This document shows positions 25,927-34,579 of a DNA stretch of 64,000 nucleotides, piece by piece (the first letter of the stretch is position 1; every line of letters begins with the position of its first letter). The translations under genes were made by a program, and so were the position numbers. Source of the stretch: JAKPUX01 sp035353815 (lineage in GTDB: Bacteria > Zhuqueibacterota > Zhuqueibacteria > Residuimicrobiales > Residuimicrobiaceae). The stretch is from the NCBI GenBank assembly GCA_035353815.1, contig DAOQAG010000018.1, positions 1 through 64,000 of the forward strand. Reading direction: 5' to 3'. Below the pieces are notes generated by a model. The model did not search any database and was not told where the DNA came from. It was given only the letters and a program-made list of their open reading frames with translations.

Positions 25927-28680
25927 TTATCTCATCAGCACCATCTTGCCGGTGCTGAGGGCGGCGGGCGTGGCGAGACGGTAGAAGTAGAGGCCGCTGC
26001 TCATGGTTTGCCCGAAGGCATCACGTCCGTCCCAGAGGACCTGGTGCTCGCCTTCCGGCAAGAGGCCATTCTCCAGTTGGCGTACCTGGCGTCCGAGGCG
26101 GTCATAGATGGTCAGCGTGACTTGCATGGGCGACGGCAGGGCGAAATGGATGCTGGTCTCCGGATTGAAGGGATTGGGATAATTGCCCAGGAGTTCGATT
26201 TTTTCGGGCAGGACTCGGACATCGACATCGGTGCTTCCGGCGGGCGTCAGTGTGATGTTGACCTGGGTCAGGCCGCTGGCCGCGACCAGCGGGACGGTGG
26301 CATCCCGGCTGGAGGCGTTGCCATTGAAGGTGGTCGCAAAGCCGGTCTTGCCGGCCTGGAGATAATATTGTCCGTTGGTGACACCGAGGATCTCATACTG
26401 GCCCTTCTGGTCCGAGGTGGTCCAGGCGACCGGCTGGCCGGCGCTGTCGAGGAGATAGATCGCGGCTCCGGCGACCCCCTGCCCATTTGCGTCGCTGATC
26501 GTGCCCGAGATATTGGCGCTCAAGGCGTTGCGTCCGGCGCCATCCCCCTCTTTGATGAAGAACCAGGGGTTGGGCTGCAGGGTAAAGTCGATGCCGCTGG
26601 TCTCCTGATCCGATTCGACCTTGACCAGTACCGCTTCGGCTGGATCGAAGGTCTCCTTGTAGTAGCGCAGCATATGCCCGGGGGCGAAACAGGAGAGATA
26701 ATACTCGCCGGCGGGCACGCCCTTGAGCGTGTATTGACCATCGGGCGTCGTGACGGCGGTATAGAATTGTTCGGAATAGGGCCAGAGCATAATGGTCACC
26801 GCGGGCTTGGCCATGACTATGGCTATTTCAGGGGTATAGCCGCCGAGGACGGACTCGAGCCGGGTGCTCCCAGAAGCGTCGGCGCCGCGCATGGCGATGT
26901 ATCCATAGTCCGCTTGCACCTGGCCCGAGATGGCGCCGCGGCCTTCCTGGCGCAGGGCCAGGGCAAAATTGGCTTCAGTTTTCTGGCCACCAACCACCTT
27001 GACGGGTGTTCCCATTTCGGCCACGATGGCGTCCGGATACCAGGCAAAACCTCCATTGGCATACACAGCCAGCTGGTAGGTACCCTCCGACATGGTTTCG
27101 AAGATGAAACGGCCCTGGTCGTCGGTGATCTGGTAATACGGCCACCAGGCAAAACGGCCGATGGGCATGTTCATATCGTTATAGGGATGGTTGACCTGCA
27201 CATAGGCACGCGGGATGGGCTGGCCGGTGGCGGCATCGGTCACCGTGCCGACAATGGCACCATAGATCGGATGAACCCGCAAGGTAAAATCGATATCACC
27301 GCGTTTTTCTCCATCCTGCAAGGCGATCGGCTGCGCCAGCGTGAGGCTGTCCGCATCCTTGAACCAGCTTTGCCCAAAGCTTTCCCCTTCCCAATAGGCA
27401 GCATAAGCGATATAGCGGCCGTGAGATAGGCGGTCGACGCGGTAGTAGCCATTGCTGTCGGTGACAGCCCAGGCGTAGAAGTAATGTCCGGTTGCCGCAT
27501 CATAATCATTCTCTGCTGCGGAGATCTGTATCGAGGCATTGGCCAGGAAACGGCCCTCGATATTGGCGACGCGGCCGCTCAGCACGGCCGTTCCGGGCGT
27601 CAGCGGCAGGGTGAAATCGGCCTGCCACTCCGGTGCCGCATCGGAGAGGGTGATATATTTGGCCGCCTCCATGGTGGAGGCATCCGGCCACCAGAGCTGG
27701 GCATATTCCCAGCCGCTCTGCGCCCAGCAATAGGCGACGTAGACGCCGTTGGGAACACCCGCGATTTCATACAGACCGTCGTCGCCGGTGGTGGCGTAAA
27801 GCCAGATCCGGTTCCAGGGCTGGGACGCATCGGGTGCGGCCATGATCTGGATGCCGGCGTTGGCGAGGGGATGGCCGAGGGCGTCGACGACCTTGCCGGC
27901 GATGCGGCCGGTTTTGGCGACGGCAGTGAAGGTGAAATCGATGCCGCTGACCTCGTTGTAATCGGTGACCGTCACCGGCCGGGCGCCCTCCACTGCGGCG
28001 GCTTGGGGATACCAGAGGGTTTGGCCGAACCAGGAGTTCCAGTAATCGGCGCGGATGTAATAGTCATTCTCCGGCAGATTGGCCAGGAGGTAGTTGCCCA
28101 TTTCATCGCTGCTGGCATAGCCGATTTCCATGAAAACGTACTTGCCGGAATCGGGAGCGAAACGGGTTGAAGCCGTGATGGTCACATAAGGCAGCGGCAG
28201 TCCGTCCGGCCCTGTGACCCGGCCGCTGATGGAGCCGCCATAGACAATGGAGCCGGGTTTGAGGTTGAAGCGGATGCCGGGGGTCACTTCACCGGCCTTG
28301 ACCGTCACAAGGGTAGCCGAAGTCCAGTCCGCTGCTTCCAGGAAGTACTGGGGCAGATAGCCCGGGGCTTCGGCGGTGACATAATAGTCGCCGGGGGCCA
28401 GGCTGTCGATGCGGAAGGAGAAGAGGCTGTCGACCAGCGCGAAGCCCTTGCCCCATTCCGCGATCATCGGATCGTTGGTCCATGCTGTGACCGAGGCCAC
28501 GCCGATCAGGCTCGAATCGATGCCGGTGACCCGGCCACTGATGCTGCCTTTTTCCACAAAGACAGCAGGGCTGCCGCTTGCATCCTGGGCCGCGAGCGGC
28601 AGTGGGGCGGCCAGGAAGAGGGTCAACATCAGGGCAAGCAGACTCAGGAGAGAGTGACGAAGGACAAAAGGATTGCACAT
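25927..28680 (-). CDS. Secreted protein with seven carboxypeptidase-regulatory-like domains and a C-terminal sorting/FlgD-like domain
   Basis: 917 residues. A signal peptide (about 8-32, SLLSLLALMLTLFLAAPLPL) is followed by seven transthyretin-like (CarboxypepD_reg) repeats. Each begins with a variant of GxISGxV: about residues 45, 148, 258, 365, 473, 582 and 722, a spacing near 107. After the linker, residues 829-917 carry LGNYPNPFNPETSIHFALP, LTIYDRLGRQVRQLENG, WDGRDAFGQTMSSGLYFYRL and end GKMVLMR. That is the FlgD-Ig-like or type A sorting domain of proteins secreted by the type IX system in FCB bacteria. No catalytic domain is visible, so an adhesin or carbohydrate-binding surface protein is likely. 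Confidence 0.85.
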   Translation of the reverse strand: MCNPFVLRHSLLSLLALMLTLFLAAPLPLAAQDASGSPAVFVEKGSISGRVTGIDSSLIGVASVTAWTNDPMIAEWGKGFALVDSLFSFRIDSLAPGDYYVTAEAPGYLPQYFLEAADWTSATLVTVKAGEVTPGIRFNLKPGSIVYGGSISGRVTGPDGLPLPYVTITASTRFAPDSGKYVFMEIGYASSDEMGNYLLANLPENDYYIRADYWNSWFGQTLWYPQAAAVEGARPVTVTDYNEVSGIDFTFTAVAKTGRIAGKVVDALGHPLANAGIQIMAAPDASQPWNRIWLYATTGDDGLYEIAGVPNGVYVAYCWAQSGWEYAQLWWPDASTMEAAKYITLSDAAPEWQADFTLPLTPGTAVLSGRVANIEGRFLANASIQISAAENDYDAATGHYFYAWAVTDSNGYYRVDRLSHGRYIAYAAYWEGESFGQSWFKDADSLTLAQPIALQDGEKRGDIDFTLRVHPIYGAIVGTVTDAATGQPIPRAYVQVNHPYNDMNMPIGRFAWWPYYQITDDQGRFIFETMSEGTYQLAVYANGGFAWYPDAIVAEMGTPVKVVGGQKTEANFALALRQEGRGAISGQVQADYGYIAMRGADASGSTRLESVLGGYTPEIAIVMAKPAVTIMLWPYSEQFYTAVTTPDGQYTLKGVPAGEYYLSCFAPGHMLRYYKETFDPAEAVLVKVESDQETSGIDFTLQPNPWFFIKEGDGAGRNALSANISGTISDANGQGVAGAAIYLLDSAGQPVAWTTSDQKGQYEILGVTNGQYYLQAGKTGFATTFNGNASSRDATVPLVAASGLTQVNITLTPAGSTDVDVRVLPEKIELLGNYPNPFNPETSIHFALPSPMQVTLTIYDRLGRQVRQLENGLLPEGEHQVLWDGRDAFGQTMSSGLYFYRLATPAALSTGKMVLMR

Positions 28681-28768
28681 AACATTCTCCTCGGAGTGTT
28701 GCGGTGGTTTTCAGGCTCCTGATTCGCAAGCGGGGATGGGAGCCGGGGGTTAGACATGCATGTCGCGG

Positions 28769-30007
28769 TCACTTCCATTCCGGCTGATAAATGCGGCCGA
28801 TGAAGAGTGCCGTTTTGCTGTGATGATCATGGATGACGACCAGGAAGGGGCGGTTGACATGCATCAGAAAGCCAGTGGGTTCGCCGATGGAGGTTGTGCC
28901 CACTCCCACGACCGTTACGGCCGCCGCTTCGGTGCCTTCCTCGTCGACCTGGATAAAAGAACAATGCTTCACATAACTGATAAACAAGCGCATGGCCATG
29001 GTGATTCCGCTGAAATCGGCGCGCTGATCGTCAAAGGCCACAGGCATCCCGAGGGCTTTGAGGTGGCTGTTCAGCATCAACTCGCCGGAGAATTTGAATT
29101 TGGGAAGATAGAGGGTGCCGTTTTGCTGGACGAACCGGGCATGCCAGGCTTCCCAGGTGGCAGCGTCCTGTGGCAGCGGCAGGGTGGAGAGGCCGTTTTT
29201 AGCCAGGATCACCGTCATGGCGAAATGTCCATCGCCATAGGGGAGATCCACGGCCTGCATGACATCGTTCTCGAAATAGCCCAGGGTTGCGGTCTGCCGC
29301 ATCATCCGGCAGGGTATTGCGCTGCCGTCGGCGCGGGTAAAGGGTTCCTGGCGGGTCTCTGTGGGAGCGAATTCAGTGGTCCAGCTCCCCTTGAAGTAGA
29401 TGGCATTGAGAAGCAGCAGCATGATATCGGGATCGATCCCGTCAATGACATGCGGGATGCGCCCGTTGGTATTTTTGCTGGCCCAGGCGTTGATCACGGC
29501 GGGAGCTCCCGCCGCAGAGAAATCGAGGGGCTGGACGCTGGCCGCGTAGAAAGTGCGGTTGCGCTCGATAAAATCGGCCGCGACCGGCAGGCCCTGACGA
29601 TACCAGATCGAGTTGGCGATCTGGAATTTCACCCCATAATCGAGATGGGTCAATAGATCGGTGAGTCCGAGGAGGCCGGTATTCACCTCGTCGCGCGCCG
29701 ATTCGGGAAACCCCAGGGTGGTGCGCATGGCGCTTTCGGTTTCACCGCCCGCGCCGTTATAGGCCATCGCCAGGGCCAGTGTGACGCTGAGCGGCGAGAT
29801 GAGGGTATTCTGTTCTCCGCTCTCCCCGGCCACATGGGTGAAGAGGCGCCAGCCGAAGTCGTTGCTGCTTCGGGCCAGGAGGGCCTCCGGCGTTGTGAGC
29901 GGCCGTGCAGGCGGGTTTTCCCGGGGCGCGGCGGGCGAAAAATCGCGCGAACAGCCCCAGAGCGCAAGCAGGAGGATGCAAATCAAGAGGGCGACCAATC
30001 TGCGCAT
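28769..30007 (-). CDS. Serpin-family protein, probable lipoprotein
   Basis: 412 residues from the ATG at 30007, which has GAGGA about 9 nt upstream; the in-frame ATG at 30016 would overlap that site. MRRLVALLICILLLALWGC ends in a lipobox (LWGC), so it should be membrane-anchored. The serpin fold is complete, with INAWASKNTNGRIPHVI, LLLLNAIYFKGSWTTEF, the hinge EEGTEAAAVT (P17 to P8), and VNRPFLVVI followed by ALFIGRI. An intact small-residue hinge implies an inhibitory serpin. By counting from the hinge, P1-P1' would be Thr-Ser, which is inference. Confidence 0.93.
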   Translation of the reverse strand: MRRLVALLICILLLALWGCSRDFSPAAPRENPPARPLTTPEALLARSSNDFGWRLFTHVAGESGEQNTLISPLSVTLALAMAYNGAGGETESAMRTTLGFPESARDEVNTGLLGLTDLLTHLDYGVKFQIANSIWYRQGLPVAADFIERNRTFYAASVQPLDFSAAGAPAVINAWASKNTNGRIPHVIDGIDPDIMLLLLNAIYFKGSWTTEFAPTETRQEPFTRADGSAIPCRMMRQTATLGYFENDVMQAVDLPYGDGHFAMTVILAKNGLSTLPLPQDAATWEAWHARFVQQNGTLYLPKFKFSGELMLNSHLKALGMPVAFDDQRADFSGITMAMRLFISYVKHCSFIQVDEEGTEAAAVTVVGVGTTSIGEPTGFLMHVNRPFLVVIHDHHSKTALFIGRIYQPEWK

Positions 30008-30216
30008 GACAGGCATTCCTCACGATAGACTGAGACAAGGACAAGGCCCGTTGTGTGGGCGCACGGTGGTCATTATGCAAAAGATGTGCCAGGTGGATGG
30101 GTATCCTCCGGCAAAGCGGAATTCTATGTCGCTCTAATTATATTATTTTCAATATATCCTCCCCAGGCTCTGCTGCGTCTGGCTGATCCTGGCGGCTGAG
30201 CAGCGGTCATTCTCAG

Positions 30217-30240
30217 AAAACTGAGGGCCGTGTCAGTTTT
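30217..30240 (+). promoter_or_regulatory. Inverted repeat upstream of the DUF1460 promoter
   Basis: AAAACTGA, 8-nt spacer GGGCCGTG, TCAGTTTT: a perfect 8-bp arm pair centred about 49 nt before the -35/-33 element. This may be an operator. It could also act as a weak bidirectional terminator, because the arms are A- and T-rich at the outside. Confidence 0.4.
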
Positions 30241-30273
30241 TAGCCAAGTGCCGCGGCGCCCCGGATAATCTCC

Positions 30274-30304
30274 TTGCAAAAAAGGTCAGATTTGAGTATT
30301 ATGA
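30274..30304 (+). promoter_or_regulatory. Predicted promoter of the DUF1460/MltB/menaquinone run
   Basis: TTGCAA, 17 nt, TATTAT, a good sigma70-type match. As a -33/-7 site it is weaker (TTG, 20 nt, TATTATGA). The leader to the ATG at 30341 is about 32 nt and includes GAAAGG. Confidence 0.5.
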
Positions 30305-30340
30305 GAAAATATGCGCCGGGGGCTTTGAGAAAGGAAAAGC

Positions 30341-31204
30341 ATGCGAATTCTGACGGCTCTTTTGTTCATGCTGACCTGTTGTGCGCAAGCCGGCGACACG
30401 CTCTACTATGTCATGCCGCTGGCGGCGATCGACCAGGATATCCGCCGTGTTACGGCTTGCGGCTGGTCCAATGCCGAAAAAATGACCTATTATTCGCAGC
30501 GTTTTCTCGGCGCGCCCTACCTGCTCACGTGTGAAGGGGAGGGTGCGAACGGCCGCTACGAAACCGAACCGTTGCTGAATGTACAGCAGATCAATTGCAT
30601 GACCTATTGTGAGATTGTCCTCGCCCTGAGCCTTGCGCGCAATTATGAGGAGATGTTTAATATTCTGCAGCATATCCGCTATCGCGGAGGATACATCAGC
30701 ATGGCAACACGCAATCATTATACCATGGTGGATTGGCTGCCGGAGAACCGCTGGTGCCTGGAGGAGGTGACCCGGCAGGTGGGGGGCGCCGACATCGTCG
30801 AATCGACGCGAACGATCCGGCATGGCGAGTTTTTTACGCGCAAGGGCATTACGGACCTTCCGGCTTACCTTCCGGACCGGAGTGTGACCGTGCCCTACAT
30901 CCCGCTGTCGCGGCTGGCTGCGCATGAAGCGGCGCTGCAGAGCGGGGATGTGGTTGCGCTGATTCAGGACAAGCTGGATATTTTTTCGGCGCACATGCTG
31001 CTGGTGGTCAAAAAGGCGGGCCGGACCTGGTTCCGCCATGCCAGTATGAGTGCCGGCAAGGTTGTCGATGAGCCCTTTGGGGAGTACATCGACAAGGTCA
31101 GCCGCAAGCCTCTCTATCAGGGCATGAGTTTTATGCGCATCAAGGAAGAGGTCGACTGGGCATTGCCCGCGGCGACGCGTGGAAGAAATCCGCTGGTAAG
31201 GTGA
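30341..31204 (+). CDS. DUF1460 / N-acetylmuramoyl-L-alanine amidase-like secreted protein
   Basis: 287 residues with a short signal peptide (RILTALLFMLTCCAQAG). The papain-like NlpC-related fold of DUF1460 is recognised by FLGAPYLL (55-62) and QINCMTYCEIVLALSLARN, which holds the putative nucleophile Cys86. RNHYTMVDWLPENRW (His126) and SAHMLLVVKK with FRHASM (later His residues) complete the pattern. Family members are linked to peptidoglycan or muropeptide cleavage, but direct biochemistry is limited. It is first in a plus-strand run, and the next gene, 20 nt on, is a lytic transglycosylase, which supports a cell-wall role. Confidence 0.78.
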   Translation: MRILTALLFMLTCCAQAGDTLYYVMPLAAIDQDIRRVTACGWSNAEKMTYYSQRFLGAPYLLTCEGEGANGRYETEPLLNVQQINCMTYCEIVLALSLARNYEEMFNILQHIRYRGGYISMATRNHYTMVDWLPENRWCLEEVTRQVGGADIVESTRTIRHGEFFTRKGITDLPAYLPDRSVTVPYIPLSRLAAHEAALQSGDVVALIQDKLDIFSAHMLLVVKKAGRTWFRHASMSAGKVVDEPFGEYIDKVSRKPLYQGMSFMRIKEEVDWALPAATRGRNPLVR

Positions 31205-31224
31205 GAGCATCGCAGGGAGGCAGA

Positions 31225-32238
31225 ATGGGTGGCGCAAGGGGACGCGATCAAAAGGTGATGGTCCTTTTATTTCTTTGCAGCCTGATCATGGGTGAAGCGG
31301 GCTGCGGCGGGGAGCAGCTTTCGGGGACGACCCGGTCGGCGATTGCCGGCTGGGAGCTTTCGGAGCGCACGGTTTTTGTGGAGGGCAAGCCGGCGAATGC
31401 GTCGGTGGTCGCACTGCTTCGGGCTTTGGCGGCTCCTGGCGGCAGGGGTGTAGCGGTTTCCGAGCAAGAGTTCCGCGAACAGCTGGCCCGGCTTCTCCCC
31501 GAGGTGTATGCAGAAAATGTGATCAAGTATGCAACCCCGCAGAGCGTGGCCATCCAGAACCGTGAGCATGCGGATTATCGCACGGTGTTCATGAAGCCGC
31601 GCCGGATCAAGGAGGGTGTAAAGTTTCTTGTGGCGCATCAGGTTATTCTCGACAAGGCGGCCACCGAGTTCAGTGTCGCCAGCAAGGATATCGTTGCGAT
31701 TCTGATGTGGGAATCAGGGCTGGGTGAATTTGTCGGCAATCATTTGATCTTTAATGTCCTGCTCGGGCAGATCCTCTATCTGGATCAGGCGCGCGATCTG
31801 GCGGCCCGTGACCTGATCCGCCGGGGGGAGGCCGATTCCAGCCTGTTGCCGGTCAGAGAGGCCGAGGGGCGGCGGCTGGAACGACTGAAGCGGAGCGCGG
31901 TGGCCAATCTTGCGGCGCTCCTGCGGATCAGCAAAGAGAAGGGGGTGGATGCAACCCGGCAGCGGGGATCCTGGGGCGGCGCGATCGGCTATGTCCAGTT
32001 CATGCCGAGCTCGCTGCAATTCGCCCGGGATGGCGACGGGGACGGCCGCATCGATCTTTGTACCTGGCCGGATGCCATATTTTCCGTAGCCAACTTTTTG
32101 CACGCCAACGGCTATGGGGCCAGCGAAAAATCGCGCCGTTATGCTCTCCTGGCCTACAATCCGATCGACTCTTATGCCGACGGGGTTATCCAGTACGCCG
32201 AAGCGATCATAAAGAAGCTGCCGGAAACGGCGCATTAG
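31225..32238 (+). CDS. Lytic murein transglycosylase, MltB-like (SLT_2)
   Basis: 337 residues from the ATG at 31225, with GGGAGG 4 nt upstream; the in-frame GTG at 31201 lacks such a site. An N-terminal hydrophobic segment (MVLLFLCSLIMGEAGC) could be a signal peptide; the Cys is not in a perfect lipobox. The catalytic Glu163 lies in ILMWESGLGEFVGNH. The MltB core GGAIGYVQFMPSSLQFARDG with GDGRIDLCTWPDAIFSVANF is clear. It cleaves peptidoglycan glycan strands with formation of 1,6-anhydroMurNAc. It follows the DUF1460 gene and precedes ubiE by 20 nt. Confidence 0.9.
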   Translation: MGGARGRDQKVMVLLFLCSLIMGEAGCGGEQLSGTTRSAIAGWELSERTVFVEGKPANASVVALLRALAAPGGRGVAVSEQEFREQLARLLPEVYAENVIKYATPQSVAIQNREHADYRTVFMKPRRIKEGVKFLVAHQVILDKAATEFSVASKDIVAILMWESGLGEFVGNHLIFNVLLGQILYLDQARDLAARDLIRRGEADSSLLPVREAEGRRLERLKRSAVANLAALLRISKEKGVDATRQRGSWGGAIGYVQFMPSSLQFARDGDGDGRIDLCTWPDAIFSVANFLHANGYGASEKSRRYALLAYNPIDSYADGVIQYAEAIIKKLPETAH

Positions 32239-32258
32239 GTTGAGCACGAGGTGAGGGC

Positions 32259-32975
32259 ATGACCCGCAGGAGCCATTATTCCCGTTTCAAATTCGAAGGC
32301 CCCTTCATCAAAGGGTACGATGCCTTCAACCATGTGGCGACCTTCGGTCTGGATCTATTCTGGCGCCGCAAGACCGCCGCGGTCGTAACGCAGCAGATGC
32401 ATCCTGCCGCGGCGGGGTGGGTGCTTGATCTCGCCTGCGGAACCGGCGATATGGCTCTGGCGGTGGCTCGGGCAGCGCCCGGGGTGCAGGTGATCGGTTC
32501 GGATCCCTCCGCGACCATGTACAGCGAGGGGCGGGACAAGTTCATCGCCTGGAACGGACGGATCGCTCTGGTCCGTGCGGTGGCGCGGTTGCCTTTTCCT
32601 GATGCCAGTTTTGCCGCCATTACCTGCGCTTTCGGCGTCCGCAATTTTGTCCACCTGGATGAAGACATGCAGGAATCGCTGCGCCTGCTCAAGCCCGGGG
32701 GATGGATCCATGTGCTCGAATTCTTTGTTCCGGAACATTTTCTGATCGCGGCGTTGCTCAAGACCTACAACGCCCTGGTCTTTCCTTTTCTGGGATTTTT
32801 GCTGACCGGCCGGATAGGACCCTATCGTTACCTGTTCAACTCCATCTTCACCTTCCGGAAGGTGCCCGATTTCGTCGCGCTGTTGCAGAACACCGGTTTT
32901 GGCAAGGTTCAGGTCCGGCGGTTCTTTTTCGGGATGGTTCATCTGGTCAGCGCCAACAAACCGGCCGTCCGTTAG
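32259..32975 (+). CDS. menG: Demethylmenaquinone methyltransferase (UbiE/MenG)
   Basis: Final methylation in menaquinone synthesis. 238 residues, SAM-dependent. Visible are FEGPFIKGYDAFNHVATFGLD without breaks in the family pattern, motif I VLDLACGTGDMALAVA, IGSDPSATM, LPFPDASFAAITCAFGVRNF (UbiE signature F-G-x-R-N), LLKPGGWIHVLEF and YRYLFNSI. Its partner menA lies 32 nt downstream. Since only menA accompanies it and no ubiquinone genes are seen, a menaquinone role is preferred to ubiquinone. Confidence 0.9.
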   Translation: MTRRSHYSRFKFEGPFIKGYDAFNHVATFGLDLFWRRKTAAVVTQQMHPAAAGWVLDLACGTGDMALAVARAAPGVQVIGSDPSATMYSEGRDKFIAWNGRIALVRAVARLPFPDASFAAITCAFGVRNFVHLDEDMQESLRLLKPGGWIHVLEFFVPEHFLIAALLKTYNALVFPFLGFLLTGRIGPYRYLFNSIFTFRKVPDFVALLQNTGFGKVQVRRFFFGMVHLVSANKPAVR

Positions 32976-33007
32976 CGGCCTTCCACTTAACCCGGGAAAT
33001 CCTCTCC

Positions 33008-33919
33008 ATGGCGAAACTCAAATACTACCTTCTGGCCACCCGGCCCTGGTCCTATACTGTCAGTGTGCTGCCGCCCTTTTTCGGGCTGCTGACGGCCCTC
33101 ATCGCGGTACCCGGCCTCAGGATCAACTGGTTCCATTTTGTTTTGACGGTCCTGGGATGCGTCCTGGTCCATTCGGGCGCAAACGCCCTCTCGGATTACT
33201 TTGACTTCAAGACCCGGGTCGACCGCGAGGGGACCTACGGCTCGAGTGGTATGTTGATGGCCAAAAAGATGACCCCGGCGGAGATGCTACGCCTGGCGCT
33301 GATTCTCTATGCCATCGCCGGCCTGATCGGTCTCTATCTGATCCTCCATGTGGCGAATCCGGCACCGGTCATCTGGCTGGTGGCAGCCGGATTCATCCTC
33401 GGTTTTTTCTATACGATGGCGCCCTTCAATTTCAAATATCACGCCCTGGGCGACATCGGCGTCTTTCTTTCCTTCGGCTTGTTCATCCCCCTCGGCGCCT
33501 TTGCCGTCCAGACCGGCTATGCCGCGTGGCTGCCGCTTCTCTACGGCGTGCCGGCGGCCCTGCTGGTGGATGCCATCCTTCACAGCAATAATCTCCGCGA
33601 TATCCCCTTCGATCAGGTCGTGCATATCAAGACGGTGCCGATCCTTATCGGTGAGCGCGGCGCGCAAATCATGTACTATGGTCTGGTTCTCGGGGCGTAT
33701 GCGACCATCCTGCTGCTGATTTTCTTCGCCCACCTGACCCCCTGGAGCCTGATCACCTTTCTCTCATTGCCGCTGGCGCTGCGCAATATACGCACCGTGC
33801 GTGCTAAAACGGAGATGTCCATCGCGCAATTCGCCGGGATCGATGCGGCCACCGCGCAGCATCACATGATGTTCAGCCTGCTCTTCATCGTGGCGCTGGT
33901 CATCCGGGTTCTGGCATAA
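33008..33919 (+). CDS. menA: 1,4-dihydroxy-2-naphthoate polyprenyltransferase
   Basis: UbiA-family membrane enzyme that prenylates DHNA. 303 residues from ATG 33008; the frame extends upstream into menG but that part has no family similarity. Eight or nine hydrophobic segments. The first Asp-rich motif is ALSDYFDFKTRVDREG (60-75) with GSSGMLMAKKMTP just after, as in MenA. The second is HSNNLRDIPFDQVVHIKT. It starts 32 nt after menG and precedes a CPBP protease gene by 11 nt. Confidence 0.9.
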   Translation: MAKLKYYLLATRPWSYTVSVLPPFFGLLTALIAVPGLRINWFHFVLTVLGCVLVHSGANALSDYFDFKTRVDREGTYGSSGMLMAKKMTPAEMLRLALILYAIAGLIGLYLILHVANPAPVIWLVAAGFILGFFYTMAPFNFKYHALGDIGVFLSFGLFIPLGAFAVQTGYAAWLPLLYGVPAALLVDAILHSNNLRDIPFDQVVHIKTVPILIGERGAQIMYYGLVLGAYATILLLIFFAHLTPWSLITFLSLPLALRNIRTVRAKTEMSIAQFAGIDAATAQHHMMFSLLFIVALVIRVLA

Positions 33920-33930
33920 AGGGGATCGCG

Positions 33931-34563
33931 ATGAAAAAAGCCGCCTTTTACCTGGCCATTGCCCTCGCCTTTGTCCTCTGGTATGTCATGTTTGTCCTCC
34001 GGCCGTTTAATTTCTGGCTGATGATGGCCTTCAGCACCAGCCTGCTCTCACTGATCGTGCTGTGGATCGGCAAGCCATTCGCCACCGAGGGCGAGTGGCG
34101 CTGGAGTAATATCGCGATCGGTGTGGCTTCAGCGCTGGTACTCTACGGCTTGTTCTGGATCGGCAATCAGATGCTCATTTTGGGAGAGCAGCTGCTGCCG
34201 CAGTTTATTTCCGGCCGGCCGGCCAATCTGGCCGCCATCTATGGCAACCGCGGCAGCCTGGCACCGCACTGGATCGCCTTGCTGCTCTTTTTTCCCATTG
34301 GTTTCGGCGAGGAGTTTTTTTGGCGGGGACTGGTGCAAAACCGCTTTGGCGCCCGCCTGGGGCGCTGGCGCGGCTTCATGCTCACCACCTTTCTCTATAC
34401 CGCCGTCCATTTTGCCACCGGCAATTATGTCCTGCTGCTGGCTGCCGTCACCTGCGGTCTGTTTTGGGGGGCCCTCTATGCCTGGCGCGGCGCGCTGCTG
34501 CCGGTTCTGATTTCGCACATGCTGTGGGATCCCTTTATTTTTGTTCTTTTCCCGATCCAGTAG
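33931..34563 (+). CDS. CPBP-family intramembrane glutamic endopeptidase
   Basis: 210 residues, about six membrane segments. The Abi/CPBP (Rce1-like) catalytic motif is GFGEEFFWRGLVQNRFG (EExxxR around 129-134). The second motif is TAVHFATGN with its His, and the third PVLISHMLWD with its His. Function could be prenyl-protein-type processing or bacteriocin-related immunity; family members are poorly known in FCB bacteria. It lies 11 nt after menA and 16 nt before the next gene, so is part of the same run. Confidence 0.87.
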   Translation: MKKAAFYLAIALAFVLWYVMFVLRPFNFWLMMAFSTSLLSLIVLWIGKPFATEGEWRWSNIAIGVASALVLYGLFWIGNQMLILGEQLLPQFISGRPANLAAIYGNRGSLAPHWIALLLFFPIGFGEEFFWRGLVQNRFGARLGRWRGFMLTTFLYTAVHFATGNYVLLLAAVTCGLFWGALYAWRGALLPVLISHMLWDPFIFVLFPIQ

Positions 34564-34579
34564 AGCGGCGAGGAGAGCC

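Larger units (their letters stand above)
30008..30340. other. Divergent intergenic region, serpin / DUF1460 gene
   Basis: 333 nt without a gene. The serpin side is AT-rich (30137-30160) and contains a perfect TATAAT on the minus strand (30137-30142), but without a clear upstream element. The other side holds an inverted repeat (30217-30240) and a good promoter (30274-30304) for the plus-strand genes. I see no RNA gene. Confidence 0.5.
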
